A DNA stretch of 9,907 bases from Desulfurococcales archaeon. GTDB taxonomy: Archaea > Thermoproteota > Thermoprotei_A > Sulfolobales > Desulfurococcaceae. The notes below the pieces were generated by a model, which was not told where the DNA came from, searched no databases, and saw only the letters and a list, made by a program, of their open reading frames with translations. Both the position numbers and the translations under genes were made by a program. Below, in pieces: positions 1 through 7,058 of the stretch. How positions within the stretch are numbered: position 1 is the stretch's first letter; each line of letters starts with the position of its first letter. The DNA lies in assembly GCA_027083045.1 (NCBI GenBank), contig JALWQP010000141.1, positions 1-9,907 of the forward strand, in the 5' to 3' direction.

Positions 1-1
1 T

Positions 2-301
2 ACTGCTAGGCTTGTCCGAGCAACAAGACCGGAGATCATGGAGCCTGTATCCAAGTATTTCGAGCTAGGGCTAAGCCCGCGTGCAGGCATAGCACTGATG
101 AAAGCGGCCAAGGCGCACGCTGCAATAAGGGGAGCAGATACCGTGGAGCCCTTAGATATCAATGCAGTATTCTATCCCGTAGCTAACCATAGGGTCATCC
201 CGAACATGGAGACGATAATAGAGTACGGCGGCTCCGCGCCGGCACGGATGCGCGTCATAAAAGAGGGGCTCGAGTTCGTCCTGAAGAACACTCCAGGGTG
301 A
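2..301 (+). CDS. MoxR-type AAA+ ATPase, C-terminal part (5' end outside window)
   Basis: MoxR proteins are AAA+ ATPases that act as chaperone-like remodelling factors, usually with VWA-domain partners. Only about the last 99 residues are here, read from base 2. The reading frame is open to the window edge, so the ATG at 38 is an internal methionine (context RPEIMEPV). The visible part is the C-terminal helical lid. It contains the sensor-2-like motif ELGLSPRAG followed by a helix LMKAAKAHAAIRG and the segment VANHRVIP, the usual MoxR order of SPRA, a long helix and a late R/H-R motif. The Walker A and B motifs would lie upstream and cannot be checked. The stop codon TGA (299-301) is part of the GGGTGA ribosome binding site of the next gene, so the two are almost certainly co-transcribed. 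The converging operon at 2764-4657 encodes two VWA proteins, the expected partners. The family is fairly sure; the specific target is unknown. Confidence 0.88.
   Translation, partial: TARLVRATRPEIMEPVSKYFELGLSPRAGIALMKAAKAHAAIRGADTVEPLDINAVFYPVANHRVIPNMETIIEYGGSAPARMRVIKEGLEFVLKNTPG
296..301 (+). promoter_or_regulatory. Ribosome binding site of the ABC ATPase gene, overlapping the MoxR stop
   Basis: GGGTGA lies 7 bases before the TTG at 309 and matches the archaeal anti-Shine-Dalgarno sequence. It contains the stop codon of the preceding gene. It is the main reason for accepting the non-ATG start, and it suggests translational coupling. Confidence 0.7.
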
Positions 302-308
302 AGACTCA

Positions 309-1220
309 TTGATCGTATTCGATAATGTCACAAAAATATATCGTTCAAGAGCAGGAAGCATCTATGCACTGAGAAATGCTAGTTTCAAAATCCCGGGCGG
401 CGTAGCCGCTGGTCTTCTCGGACCAAATGGTGCGGGCAAGACGACAAGCTTCAAGCTTATATTAGGATTTATCAAACCAACCCGTGGAAAAGTACACGTG
501 TTTGGACAAGATCCTGTTAAGGAAGAGCATGAAGTACGCTCAAAAATAGGGTATCTGCCGGAGAAACCCATTTATCCCCAAGTTAAAGTATGGAGTCTCC
601 TCAGACACATCGCCAAGCTTAGGAATGTTGCTTCACAGGATGTATATAGGATAGCTAGGCTGACGGGTATTACGAGGTATCTTGATTTCAACATAAAATC
701 TCTGTCTAGAGGATATATCCAAAGACTTGGCCTAGCAATAGCTCTCCTAGGCGATCCCGAGATACTGCTTCTCGACGAGCCTACCGCTAATCTCGACCCT
801 ATTTCTAGGAAGGAAATCATAAGTTTAATCAGAGATCTCATGAGCGAGCTCGGCGTCACAGTTATTATTGCTACTCATATCTTGCCTGAGCTCCAGCAGG
901 TAGCTAACTATATAGTGTTTATCAGGAAGGGCCAGGTAGTAGAATATGGCGACATTAACACAATTGTTACAAGGTATAGGGTTACCGCCATATTCAGAAT
1001 ACGTGTTTCCGATCCAAGAAGACTTGCTTCGAAGCTAATTTTATTTGATAAGATAAAAGCCGTTGAGATAGCCAGCGATACCCTGCTCGTTAAAGCCACG
1101 GGAGAAGACGTGGATGAGATCCAATATTTCCTCAGAGAGATCGTCGGGGACGAGACCAAATTAGAACTTGTATCCAGTGAGCTGGGTGAACTATATGAAA
1201 AGCTTGCAGGACTCAATTAG
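309..1220 (+). CDS. ABC transporter ATP-binding protein (ABC-2/NatA-DrrA type)
   Basis: This is the cytoplasmic ATPase subunit that should power the permease encoded directly downstream. Its 303 residues contain the full nucleotide-binding domain: Walker A GPNGAGKT (38-45), a Q-loop region with GYLPEK (81-86, Glu where many ABC proteins have Gln, common in this subfamily), an ABC signature LSRGYIQR (132-139), Walker B ILLLDEP (152-158), D-loop NLDP (161-164) and H-loop ATHIL with His190. The signature reads LSRG rather than the canonical LSGG, a tolerated variant. Residues from about 220 to 303 form a C-terminal extension typical of DrrA/CcmA-like exporters. The TTG start is supported by GGGTGA 7 bases upstream and by the conserved N-terminal strand MIVFDNVTKIY. 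Its 3' end overlaps the permease gene by 26 bases. The substrate cannot be read from the sequence; the setting next to MoxR suggests envelope work rather than drug export, which is inference. Confidence 0.93.
   Translation: MIVFDNVTKIYRSRAGSIYALRNASFKIPGGVAAGLLGPNGAGKTTSFKLILGFIKPTRGKVHVFGQDPVKEEHEVRSKIGYLPEKPIYPQVKVWSLLRHIAKLRNVASQDVYRIARLTGITRYLDFNIKSLSRGYIQRLGLAIALLGDPEILLLDEPTANLDPISRKEIISLIRDLMSELGVTVIIATHILPELQQVANYIVFIRKGQVVEYGDINTIVTRYRVTAIFRIRVSDPRRLASKLILFDKIKAVEIASDTLLVKATGEDVDEIQYFLREIVGDETKLELVSSELGELYEKLAGLN
1184..1189 (+). promoter_or_regulatory. Ribosome binding site deciding the permease start
   Basis: GGGTGA sits inside the end of the ATPase gene, 5 bases before the ATG at 1195. 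The same hexamer precedes the ATPase gene. It favours ATG 1195 over the in-frame TTG at 1168. Confidence 0.65.
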
Positions 1221-1962
1221 AAGAATAATAAACCACATAGATTACATTGTTGGGCTACAGATAAGAATATTTTATGTATTTACACTCATATTCTCTGCTA
1301 TAATATCATATGCTTTCTATTCCTCACCATCAATGAGCTTATCCCTTCTCCCATTCTTCTTCTTCATATATGTGGCGTTGATCAGTGCTCTAGCTACTGA
1401 GCCGGTTGACGAACTATCGAAGGGGACTATACAAGTTTATCTGGCAACCGGACTAACACGTAAAGAGTATTATAGCGCCTGGTTATTTGGTGGTGTAGTG
1501 TTCCAAACCCTAGTCTTTCTCCTCATATACTCGATACCAGCACTAATCATTGATCCGTCAATACTAGTTGTTCCTGTTAGACAGTATGGATTAAACGTAT
1601 CTCTAGGACAGCTTCTCATAATTTGTGCTCTACAGACGATATATTATGGCACCATAGGGATGACTATTGGAGCTTTTACTAAACGGAGATCCTTAGCTGT
1701 TTTCGCAGTATTTCTGCTTATGGTAATAATTCCTTTTTCAATAGGACTGCTAGCATCGATATTCACACCAAGCCTTGGAGAGGGGATCTTTAAGGGTATA
1801 ACCCTCATATGTAATCAGCTACTCTATGTGGCAATATCTTCATATAGTATGGTAGGCGTGTTCGGAATGAATCCCTTCTTGGAATCAGTTATTGTTCTTG
1901 TATTTTTTGACATTATATTCATATTACTTAGCTATATGTTTTGGAGAGAGGTCGAGGTATGA
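1195..1962 (+). CDS. ABC-2 type transporter permease
   Basis: This is an integral membrane subunit of 255 residues. About six hydrophobic segments are visible: roughly 22-43, 49-67, 100-122, 140-165, 172-193 and 228-250. They are separated by short polar loops, as expected for ABC-2 permeases. Between the second and third segments is a cytoplasmic loop containing DELSKGTIQVYLATGLTRKEY. Phrases of this kind (a degraded G-T followed by L-A-T-G-L-[ST]-R) are typical of ABC-2 permeases and probably contact the ATPase. The ATG at 1195 was chosen over the TTG at 1168 because of the GGGTGA site 5 bases upstream and the positively charged N-terminus. The gene overlaps the ATPase gene by 26 bases, and its TGA stop overlaps the next start (ATGA), so the three genes are translationally linked. 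The transported substrate is unknown. Confidence 0.87.
   Translation: MKSLQDSIRRIINHIDYIVGLQIRIFYVFTLIFSAIISYAFYSSPSMSLSLLPFFFFIYVALISALATEPVDELSKGTIQVYLATGLTRKEYYSAWLFGGVVFQTLVFLLIYSIPALIIDPSILVVPVRQYGLNVSLGQLLIICALQTIYYGTIGMTIGAFTKRRSLAVFAVFLLMVIIPFSIGLLASIFTPSLGEGIFKGITLICNQLLYVAISSYSMVGVFGMNPFLESVIVLVFFDIIFILLSYMFWREVEV
1948..1952 (+). promoter_or_regulatory. Ribosome binding site inside the permease 3' end
   Basis: GAGGT is 6 bases before the ATG at 1959. It supports that start over the in-frame TTG at 1941 and over the second ATG at 1962. Confidence 0.55.
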
Positions 1963-2774
1963 TGCTTCGCTACCTAGGCATGTTGATAATAATGTTATCA
2001 CTGGTAGGCATTATAGCGATGGCTATAGCTGCTGTTCAAAAACCGGAATTGACTATATACACATTAAATAGCCCGTCGACCATAGCCTCTATAGCATCCA
2101 ATATAGGGGGCAAAACCTACTTCGCAATTGTAAGCATTGACTTTAAGAGTATTCTCAAAAACTACGGAAACCCGAACTTACCTTACGTGTTTTCCCTAGA
2201 AGTATCAGGTTCTCCTATGAGTCTTAATACCCCCCTAGAAGCTAAGCTCCTGATCATTGGAACCTACATGCCTGTTCCACATATAACGGGTGCTGTTAAA
2301 CCGCAAGTTATGAATAGATTCCTCACAGTTGCTTACAGTAATATCATATATGAAGTAAATATAATGCCCGGCATAATCATCGATCTAAGGATCAGCGAGA
2401 ACAAGTTAACAAGCTATCGATATGTTTATATGGTGATAATCTATGTTGTAGATAGGAATACGCTTGTAAGAGATCTCAATGTAATGCCGTCGCAAAACCT
2501 GTACCGTATAGGACACGTCGTGGATTCAGCCCTTAATGGTAGCTGGGCCGCGAACGGAATATTAAATTCGGTTATGAAGAATATTGATATCTACTATATC
2601 AATCCTTTAACGTTCCGGTTCATAGGCTATATTGAGGTAAGCAGGGATGCTGTTCTCAGAACTGCGGCTGTGGCTTTCCTAGGCTTGGCGCTGATATTTA
2701 TTGATTATAAAAGGGATCCCGAGGCAGTTAAGGAGACTTTTAGGTGGTTAGTAAGAAGGAGATCTAATAGGTAA
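1959..2774 (+). CDS. Unrecognised membrane-anchored protein with extracytoplasmic domain, third ABC-operon gene
   Basis: I do not recognise a family. The 271-residue protein begins with a hydrophobic helix (about 5-27, rich in I/L/A) that could be an uncleaved signal anchor. It continues with about 200 mainly beta-like, alternating hydrophobic/polar residues, and ends with a second helix (about 233-252) followed by a basic tail (RWLVRRRSNR). This predicts a large domain outside the membrane with both ends inside. One N-glycosylation sequon (NGS) lies in that domain. The start is ATG 1959, which overlaps the permease stop as ATGA and has a GAGGT site 6 bases upstream. Its position as the last gene of the ABC operon suggests an accessory subunit that meets substrate or partner on the outer face. 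That role is inferred from context only. Its 3' end overlaps the converging VWA gene by 11 bases. Confidence 0.8.
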   Translation: MMLRYLGMLIIMLSLVGIIAMAIAAVQKPELTIYTLNSPSTIASIASNIGGKTYFAIVSIDFKSILKNYGNPNLPYVFSLEVSGSPMSLNTPLEAKLLIIGTYMPVPHITGAVKPQVMNRFLTVAYSNIIYEVNIMPGIIIDLRISENKLTSYRYVYMVIIYVVDRNTLVRDLNVMPSQNLYRIGHVVDSALNGSWAANGILNSVMKNIDIYYINPLTFRFIGYIEVSRDAVLRTAAVAFLGLALIFIDYKRDPEAVKETFRWLVRRRSNR

Positions 2775-3738
2775 TTCTTCTAGTCTTATAAGATATGATT
2801 ATGGCTAGAATGTAAGCCGTTAATCCGCCTACATAAAGAAACCATGACAGGGATAGTTTTTTCTGAAGTCTTATTTTATCTGTGACGGTGACGTTTACCG
2901 ATCGTAAAATACTTGTTTTAACATCCTTTGCCGCCTCGATATATTTCTCCATTATCTCGGCGGCATTCTTTGCCTGGAAGCACTTTCCATGGGTTTCCCT
3001 AGCTATTTCCTCTAGGGTCTTATATCCTATGTTCGACTTCCCTATGAATATCGTGTATATTGGTATTCCCAGCGATGCGAACTGCTTAACGATATCCTCT
3101 GCCATTGGAAGATCTGCGGGTAGTCCATCGGATGCGAAAACAACATATGCAGATACGTTGAAATACCTATAGGTTTTCAGCCAGTTGAGCGCTGTTGTTA
3201 GGGGGTACTGGTACATCGTTCCCCCTACCGCCTTGAGCCTGCTGATCGCATTGATGATCAAGTCTGTATCTCTAGTGGGCGGTATCGCTGTTTTCACGGT
3301 TGAAGCAAACGATATAAGGCCGATATCGGCTTTGCCATCTATTATTTCGACAAACTTTGTTAATGCTTGTTTAGCCTCCTCGATCTTTTCCCCATACATG
3401 CTGCCTGAAGTATCTATTATCAATACTATGGCTGGCTTAACCTTGATCCTAAGGTTTGCCTGCGCCACAATGTTGACTGTCTTGTACTCGGTGATAACTA
3501 GGTAGGGATTAGCAAGAGCCGATATTACTAAGAAGATCGAGATGGCGATTAGGGTTTGTTCGGTCAAGGTCTTGGTTGTCTGGCTACCCGTCTTATATTT
3601 TACATACTTTATCAACGGATTGTAGAATCTATTGTGTTTAATGTAGAGTTTCTTAGACTTCCTCAACGATATAATGAAATATGTCGCTGCAGAGACTATG
3701 GCGATTATGAACACTACTGGGTGTTCGAAAACAATCAT
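2764..3738 (-). CDS. BatA/BatB-like VWA-domain membrane protein
   Basis: VWA proteins of this layout bind partners through a metal-ion-dependent adhesion site (MIDAS) and are the usual co-workers of MoxR ATPases. The 324 residues read as two N-terminal helices (about 6-25 and 61-80), a VWA domain (about 101-275) and a C-terminal helix (about 296-317), which is the BatA/BatB topology. The MIDAS is complete: DTSGS (Asp109, Ser111, Ser113), Thr174 in VGGTMYQ, and Asp204 in FASDG. Two sequons (NVS about 194, NVT about 282) fit an extracytoplasmic domain. The start ATG is preceded 4 bases away by a GGTGA site (3743-3747, read on the - strand) that contains the stop of the upstream VWA gene, so the two are coupled. 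The two VWA proteins differ clearly in sequence, so they are probably distinct subunits rather than a recent duplication. The physiological role is unknown. Confidence 0.91.
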   Translation of the reverse strand: MIVFEHPVVFIIAIVSAATYFIISLRKSKKLYIKHNRFYNPLIKYVKYKTGSQTTKTLTEQTLIAISIFLVISALANPYLVITEYKTVNIVAQANLRIKVKPAIVLIIDTSGSMYGEKIEEAKQALTKFVEIIDGKADIGLISFASTVKTAIPPTRDTDLIINAISRLKAVGGTMYQYPLTTALNWLKTYRYFNVSAYVVFASDGLPADLPMAEDIVKQFASLGIPIYTIFIGKSNIGYKTLEEIARETHGKCFQAKNAAEIMEKYIEAAKDVKTSILRSVNVTVTDKIRLQKKLSLSWFLYVGGLTAYILAIIISYKTRRITY

Positions 3739-3742
3739 TTTC

Positions 3743-4657
3743 TCACCACGTCATCCTCGATAAGAGGATAGCTACCAGCGCCACTGAGCCGAATACCATT
3801 GTTGGAAGATTGGTGGTCTTGTTCACTACTACGTAGTTCTTACCAGTCTCAACCAATGCAGTATATTTCATCCGCTGCATCGCATGCTCTATGACTGGCT
3901 CAAGGGATTTTGTGTTAAAACTTGATGCTGAAACAATATATGCGTCATGTCTCGCTAGCTCTGCGAACAGCTGGTTAGCCCTGGGGTCGCTGTCTATTCT
4001 TATGAAGAGTATAGGTAGATGTGTCTTGTTGGCGTAAATATAGGTCTGTACTGGATCGGGGCCGTAGTTATTGGCTCCATCAGTTATTATTACCGCAGTG
4101 CTTGGGAGGCTGGATGCGTGGGCGCATGATACCGCGTATCCTATGGCGTCCCCTATGGCTGTGTATTTTATATCGTATTTCCTGATCATGTTCAGGATCC
4201 TTGATATATTGGTGGGTGTCCCGACATATAATTGTTCTACGCGGCCGCCGAAAACACTCAGCACAATCGTTCCATTATCCCTTATATTGTCCACGATCAT
4301 TCTGACAATTTTCAGCGCGGTATCAAGGCGTGGAGGGTTTCCAGTATGCATACTTGGGGACACGTCTACTAGTATAATGTATTGGGCTGGAAGCCTGTCA
4401 TTGTACTTTATCATATCCTCTATTGAGTTAATAGGTATTCTTTCCTGGTAAGAGATAACTGGCTGGGACAATGTAATGATCAGCATTGAGGCCGCCATAG
4501 CTGTGAATAATAGCTTCCAAGCACTAAGCCCTACCCTTCCCTGGAGAGCACTGGCAAGACGAACTTTTCTCCCCGTAGATCGTTTATGGATGAATACAAT
4601 TATCGCAACTATAACTGGTAGGATGAGGAGGATCCAAGGCCTCGTGAAAACCATCAT
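3743..4657 (-). CDS. BatA/BatB-like VWA-domain membrane protein, upstream paralogue
   Basis: This 304-residue protein has the same plan as its downstream neighbour: helices at about 8-24 and 48-66, a VWA domain at about 92-265, and a C-terminal helix at about 286-300 ending in RMTW. All MIDAS positions are present: DVSPS (Asp98, Ser100, Ser102), Thr166 in KYTAIGDAIG, and Asp193 in IITDGANN. An extra stretch of about 20 charged residues (71-91) separates the second helix from the VWA domain. Sequons NIS (150), NKT (210) and NKT (279) again place the domain outside the membrane. The start is one of two adjacent ATGs (4655-4657 or 4652-4654); only a weak GGAG lies upstream. It begins 2 bases after the stop of the upstream gene and ends 4 bases before the next start. 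It probably forms a membrane complex with the neighbouring VWA protein under control of the MoxR ATPase, which is inference from known MoxR/VWA pairings. Confidence 0.9.
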   Translation of the reverse strand: MMVFTRPWILLILPVIVAIIVFIHKRSTGRKVRLASALQGRVGLSAWKLLFTAMAASMLIITLSQPVISYQERIPINSIEDMIKYNDRLPAQYIILVDVSPSMHTGNPPRLDTALKIVRMIVDNIRDNGTIVLSVFGGRVEQLYVGTPTNISRILNMIRKYDIKYTAIGDAIGYAVSCAHASSLPSTAVIITDGANNYGPDPVQTYIYANKTHLPILFIRIDSDPRANQLFAELARHDAYIVSASSFNTKSLEPVIEHAMQRMKYTALVETGKNYVVVNKTTNLPTMVFGSVALVAILLSRMTW

Positions 4658-4659
4658 TA

Positions 4660-5583
4660 CTAGTCCGTCTCCGTGTAGTTATATGAGCCTGCGCATCCGC
4701 CCTCTCCGTTACTACTTGATTGTCCCTGACCGCCATTACTGTTCTGAGACAATATGTTGCTTATGAGGGCCACGAGCGCGTCTTTCTCGGGCTCGAGGCC
4801 ACCGAGCTGCGAGTTACTCATCTGGTTGACCAGTTCCTGCGCCTGTTCGATCAGTTGTTTATCGATGCCTGGATGTTTCCCTGATGTTATCATACATGCT
4901 TTTTGCAGTATGATCGGGTTTTTCTGGATCTCGTCCATTATCGTGGTGTATTTGTTGAGTATTTCGTCTAGTTGTCTGAGCAGTGCTATAGTCCTATTGA
5001 TTACTTGTATATGTTTTGACGACAAGATATAGGATATATTGATACTTGTGAGATTAAGTAATGTATTACTGATGTTTTCCTCAAGGCGGACTACCTTGTC
5101 TCTGATTCCTTGGTAGTCCTGCATGGCTTCAGTATAGTTGCAGTTCACCAAAGATCTTAGTGTCTTTTTCATTTTCGGCATTATTTCCGAGATACTATTA
5201 TTTATAGTTATTATATCCCTGGCTATGATCGCTATCTCTCTATATGTTTCATAGGTTCCAACGAGATAGCGATCAATACCTGTGACGGGGACTAGGGGAA
5301 GATACTTCTCGTCTTGTTTATAGCGGGAAAGCAGCTGGTCTATATTATCTATGGTTATGTTGGTTGACAAGGGTAAATCGTACATAGTATGGTATAGTGA
5401 CGAGCTTGCCCTGTCTAGATATAGGCTGGATAAAACATAGAGTTTGAGAAGTTCCCGAGGAATATATTGGACACTATTGCTGGTTCCTTGAGGTTGGTTA
5501 GATATTGATATATAAATAAGTGCTGAAAGGAGAGCTATCCCCACTAGGGCCACCGCCAGCAACTTAATGTACTTGTTGGTCAT
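4660..5583 (-). CDS. Unrecognised membrane-anchored, sequon-rich protein; first gene of the VWA operon
   Basis: I recognise no family. The 307 residues begin with a short basic start (MTNKYIK) and one hydrophobic helix (about 8-27), a signal anchor or signal peptide. A mostly helical body follows, with leucine/isoleucine spacing suggestive of coiled coil (about 160-225 and 240-280). The end is a low-complexity polar tail rich in Gly, Ser, Asn and Gln (about 279-301). Eight N-x-S/T sequons occur (75, 128, 149, 170, 177, 182, 196, 302), four of them within 170-196, so it is probably a glycosylated protein outside the membrane. Three cysteines (148, 230, 297) are present. A GTGAT site (5589-5593 on the - strand) sits 5 bases before the ATG. 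It leads the operon of the two VWA proteins with only 2 bases before the next gene, so it may be a structural or scaffolding partner of the VWA complex. That role is inferred. Confidence 0.83.
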   Translation of the reverse strand: MTNKYIKLLAVALVGIALLSALIYISISNQPQGTSNSVQYIPRELLKLYVLSSLYLDRASSSLYHTMYDLPLSTNITIDNIDQLLSRYKQDEKYLPLVPVTGIDRYLVGTYETYREIAIIARDIITINNSISEIMPKMKKTLRSLVNCNYTEAMQDYQGIRDKVVRLEENISNTLLNLTSINISYILSSKHIQVINRTIALLRQLDEILNKYTTIMDEIQKNPIILQKACMITSGKHPGIDKQLIEQAQELVNQMSNSQLGGLEPEKDALVALISNILSQNSNGGQGQSSSNGEGGCAGSYNYTETD

Positions 5584-5687
5584 TTGGCATCACTTACATA
5601 AATTACGGGCTTCAACCATATAGTCATATCATATCTATTATTAATTGTTTCCAGGCTAAACCTATTCAGGAGAGCAAGGAGTAATCC
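5584..5687. promoter_or_regulatory. Divergent promoter region of the VWA operon and moeA
   Basis: The 104 bases between the two outward-facing genes are AT-rich in the middle. TATTATTAAT (5636-5645) could serve as a TATA box for moeA, placing a start site near 5667 just before its ribosome binding site. On the other strand, CTATATGG (complement of about 5616-5623) or the same AT-rich core could serve the VWA operon. The existence of promoters here follows from gene orientation; the exact boxes are guesses. Confidence 0.5.
5676..5681 (+). promoter_or_regulatory. Ribosome binding site of moeA
   Basis: AAGGAG lies 6 bases before the ATG at 5688. It supports that start over the in-frame ATG at 5712. 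Confidence 0.65.
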
Positions 5688-6947
5688 ATGAGAGAACATG
5701 GTGTGATAGGTATGCCCAAGTTCCTGGGGAAATTGATCGGTGTGGATGAAGCGGTTAATAGATTAGCCAAGGTACTACCCAAGAATCTTCCTATCAAGAG
5801 TGTTGAGCTAATTAATTCTCTGGGATGTTATTCCGCCGAGGACATAGTGGCGAGGATCGATATGCCGGAGTTCGACCGTAGTGCTGTTGACGGCTATGCT
5901 GTTAGATCGATAGATGTCCAGGGAGCCAGTGTAAACAACCCGGCTGTGCTAAGAATAGTGGGCTCCATGAAGCCAGGGGATAAGCCCGGCAAACACGTGG
6001 TTGGGCCTGGAGAAGCCGTCGAGATACATACTGGTGCTCCTCTGCCTAGGGGCGCGGACGCTGTGGTAATGTACGAGGACACAATGAAGATAGGCGACAA
6101 GGTAGAGGTATACTCTCCTGTCAGCCCATACGCTAACGTCTCGAGGAAAGGCGAGGACTTCTCCAAAGGCTCAGTTATCGTTCCGAGAGGCGAGAGAATC
6201 AAGGCCCAGCACATAGGGATAATCGCTAGTAATGGGATTGATAGAGTCAGAGTGTATGGGAGACTGTCGGCCGCGATCATCAGCACTGGTAATGAGCTAT
6301 TAGAGCCCGGGAAACCGTACATTGAGGGCAAAATATATGCTTCCACAGGATACCTCGTCAAAGCATATCTTGAGGAGACTGGGCTTTTCAAGGCCGATTA
6401 CCTCGGGATCTATCCGGACGACTACGATGCGATACGTGAGGCTATTGAGTACGCTACGTGGCGTTACGACATGGTATTGACCACGGGAGGCACGAGCGTT
6501 AGTGAGAGCGATGTCGTAAGGGATGTTGTCGAGAACTTGGGAGAATGGGTTTTCCGAGGAGTAGCGATGAGACCGGGGAGGCCCACCAGCTTGGCACTCG
6601 TGAACGATAAGCCCGTGCTAATGCTAAGCGGATACCCTGTCGCTGCGTGGACGGGCCTAGAGCTTATCTTGAGGCAGGCCATGATAAAAAAGTACGGGTT
6701 AAATGGCCTCGAGAGACCGGTGGCCTTAGCGGTTCTCCGTAGGAGCCTGCCTAACCGTGTCGGGTATACTAGCCTCATAAGGGTCAGGCTGATATATGGG
6801 GACTATATAATCTATGTGGAGCCCTACATGCTGAAGGGAAGCGGTATACTGTCCAGTCTATCGAGAAGCAATGGCTACGTGATCATACCTGGGCATATCG
6901 AAGGATATGCCGAGGGGGAAAAAGTGCTTGTTAAATTGATAAAATAA
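5688..6947 (+). CDS. moeA: Molybdopterin molybdenumtransferase MoeA
   Basis: MoeA inserts molybdate (or, in many hyperthermophiles, tungstate) into adenylylated molybdopterin, completing the cofactor of molybdo- and tungsto-enzymes in the cytoplasm. The length of 419 residues is normal. The N-terminal domains carry FDRSAVDGYA (62-71) and EIHTGAPLPRGADAVVMYED (112-131). The MoCF domain begins at AAIISTGNELLEPG (195-208) and holds TTGGTSVSESD (265-275, Asp275). MRPGRPTS (294-301) and LSGYPVAAW (313-321) follow, and then the small C-terminal domain IV. Two family positions differ from the bacterial consensus: Gly is replaced by Ser272 in the GGxSvGxxD motif, and the PGNP loop reads SGYP. Archaeal MoeAs vary here, so I expect it to be active. 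No fused periplasmic-binding or LysR-like domain is present. It is transcribed alone, away from the VWA operon, and followed by 133 non-coding bases before hypD. Confidence 0.96.
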   Translation: MREHGVIGMPKFLGKLIGVDEAVNRLAKVLPKNLPIKSVELINSLGCYSAEDIVARIDMPEFDRSAVDGYAVRSIDVQGASVNNPAVLRIVGSMKPGDKPGKHVVGPGEAVEIHTGAPLPRGADAVVMYEDTMKIGDKVEVYSPVSPYANVSRKGEDFSKGSVIVPRGERIKAQHIGIIASNGIDRVRVYGRLSAAIISTGNELLEPGKPYIEGKIYASTGYLVKAYLEETGLFKADYLGIYPDDYDAIREAIEYATWRYDMVLTTGGTSVSESDVVRDVVENLGEWVFRGVAMRPGRPTSLALVNDKPVLMLSGYPVAAWTGLELILRQAMIKKYGLNGLERPVALAVLRRSLPNRVGYTSLIRVRLIYGDYIIYVEPYMLKGSGILSSLSRSNGYVIIPGHIEGYAEGEKVLVKLIK

Positions 6948-6969
6948 CGTATAGATGAACAATGTTTAC

Positions 6970-6998
6970 TTGATAGGCTCATATAAAGCTGTATACAA
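6970..6998 (+). other. Possible hairpin downstream of moeA
   Basis: TTGATAGGCT (6970-6979) can pair with AGCT and TATACAA (6987-6998) around a CATATAA loop, giving about ten pairs with two single-base bulges and one G-U pair. It starts 22 bases after the moeA stop. A separate 7-base inverted repeat, AATGTTT (6961-6967) and AAACATT (6997-7003), partly competes with it. It could affect the 3' end of the moeA transcript or bind a regulator, or it may be chance in AT-rich DNA. No T-tract follows, so it is not a typical intrinsic terminator. Confidence 0.25.
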
Positions 6999-7048
6999 AC
7001 ATTACACATAAGGGTAAATAACGATATTCCTATAATAGAGGGCATTAA

Positions 7049-7058
7049 CCATATAAGA
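7049..7058 (+). promoter_or_regulatory. Probable TATA box of hypD, positioned for a leaderless mRNA
   Basis: The element CCATATAAGA is centred about 27 bases before the hypD ATG at 7081. In archaea the TATA box centre lies about 26-27 bases before the transcription start, so the mRNA should begin at or next to the start codon. This agrees with the lack of a ribosome binding site in front of the gene. The rest of the gap 6948-7080 holds the hairpin described at 6970 and a second TATA-like CATATAAAG near 6980, but no gene. Confidence 0.6.

Noticed and set aside
38..301. ATG at 38 as the start of an 87-residue gene
   Set aside because: The frame is open upstream to base 2 with MoxR-like sequence, so this is an internal methionine of a truncated gene.
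1168..1194. TTG at 1168 as the permease start
   Set aside because: The GGGTGA site directly before ATG 1195 and the normal N-terminus from there fit better.
2784..2793. Perfect 10-base palindrome TCTTATAAGA
   Set aside because: It lies in the coding end of the VWA gene, is AT-rich, and has no second copy that I noticed.
4071..4451. Open frame of 126 codons on the + strand opposite the VWA gene
   Set aside because: It is antisense to a gene with clear VWA motifs and has no ribosome binding site or recognisable domain; it is a shadow.
5894..6391. Open frame of 165 codons on the - strand within moeA
   Set aside because: It is fully antisense to conserved MoeA motifs and its translation resembles no protein family.
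6950..6960. C-box-like TAGATGAAC that might mark a C/D box guide RNA
   Set aside because: The box is imperfect and no convincing D box (CTGA) or second box pair lies at suitable spacing.
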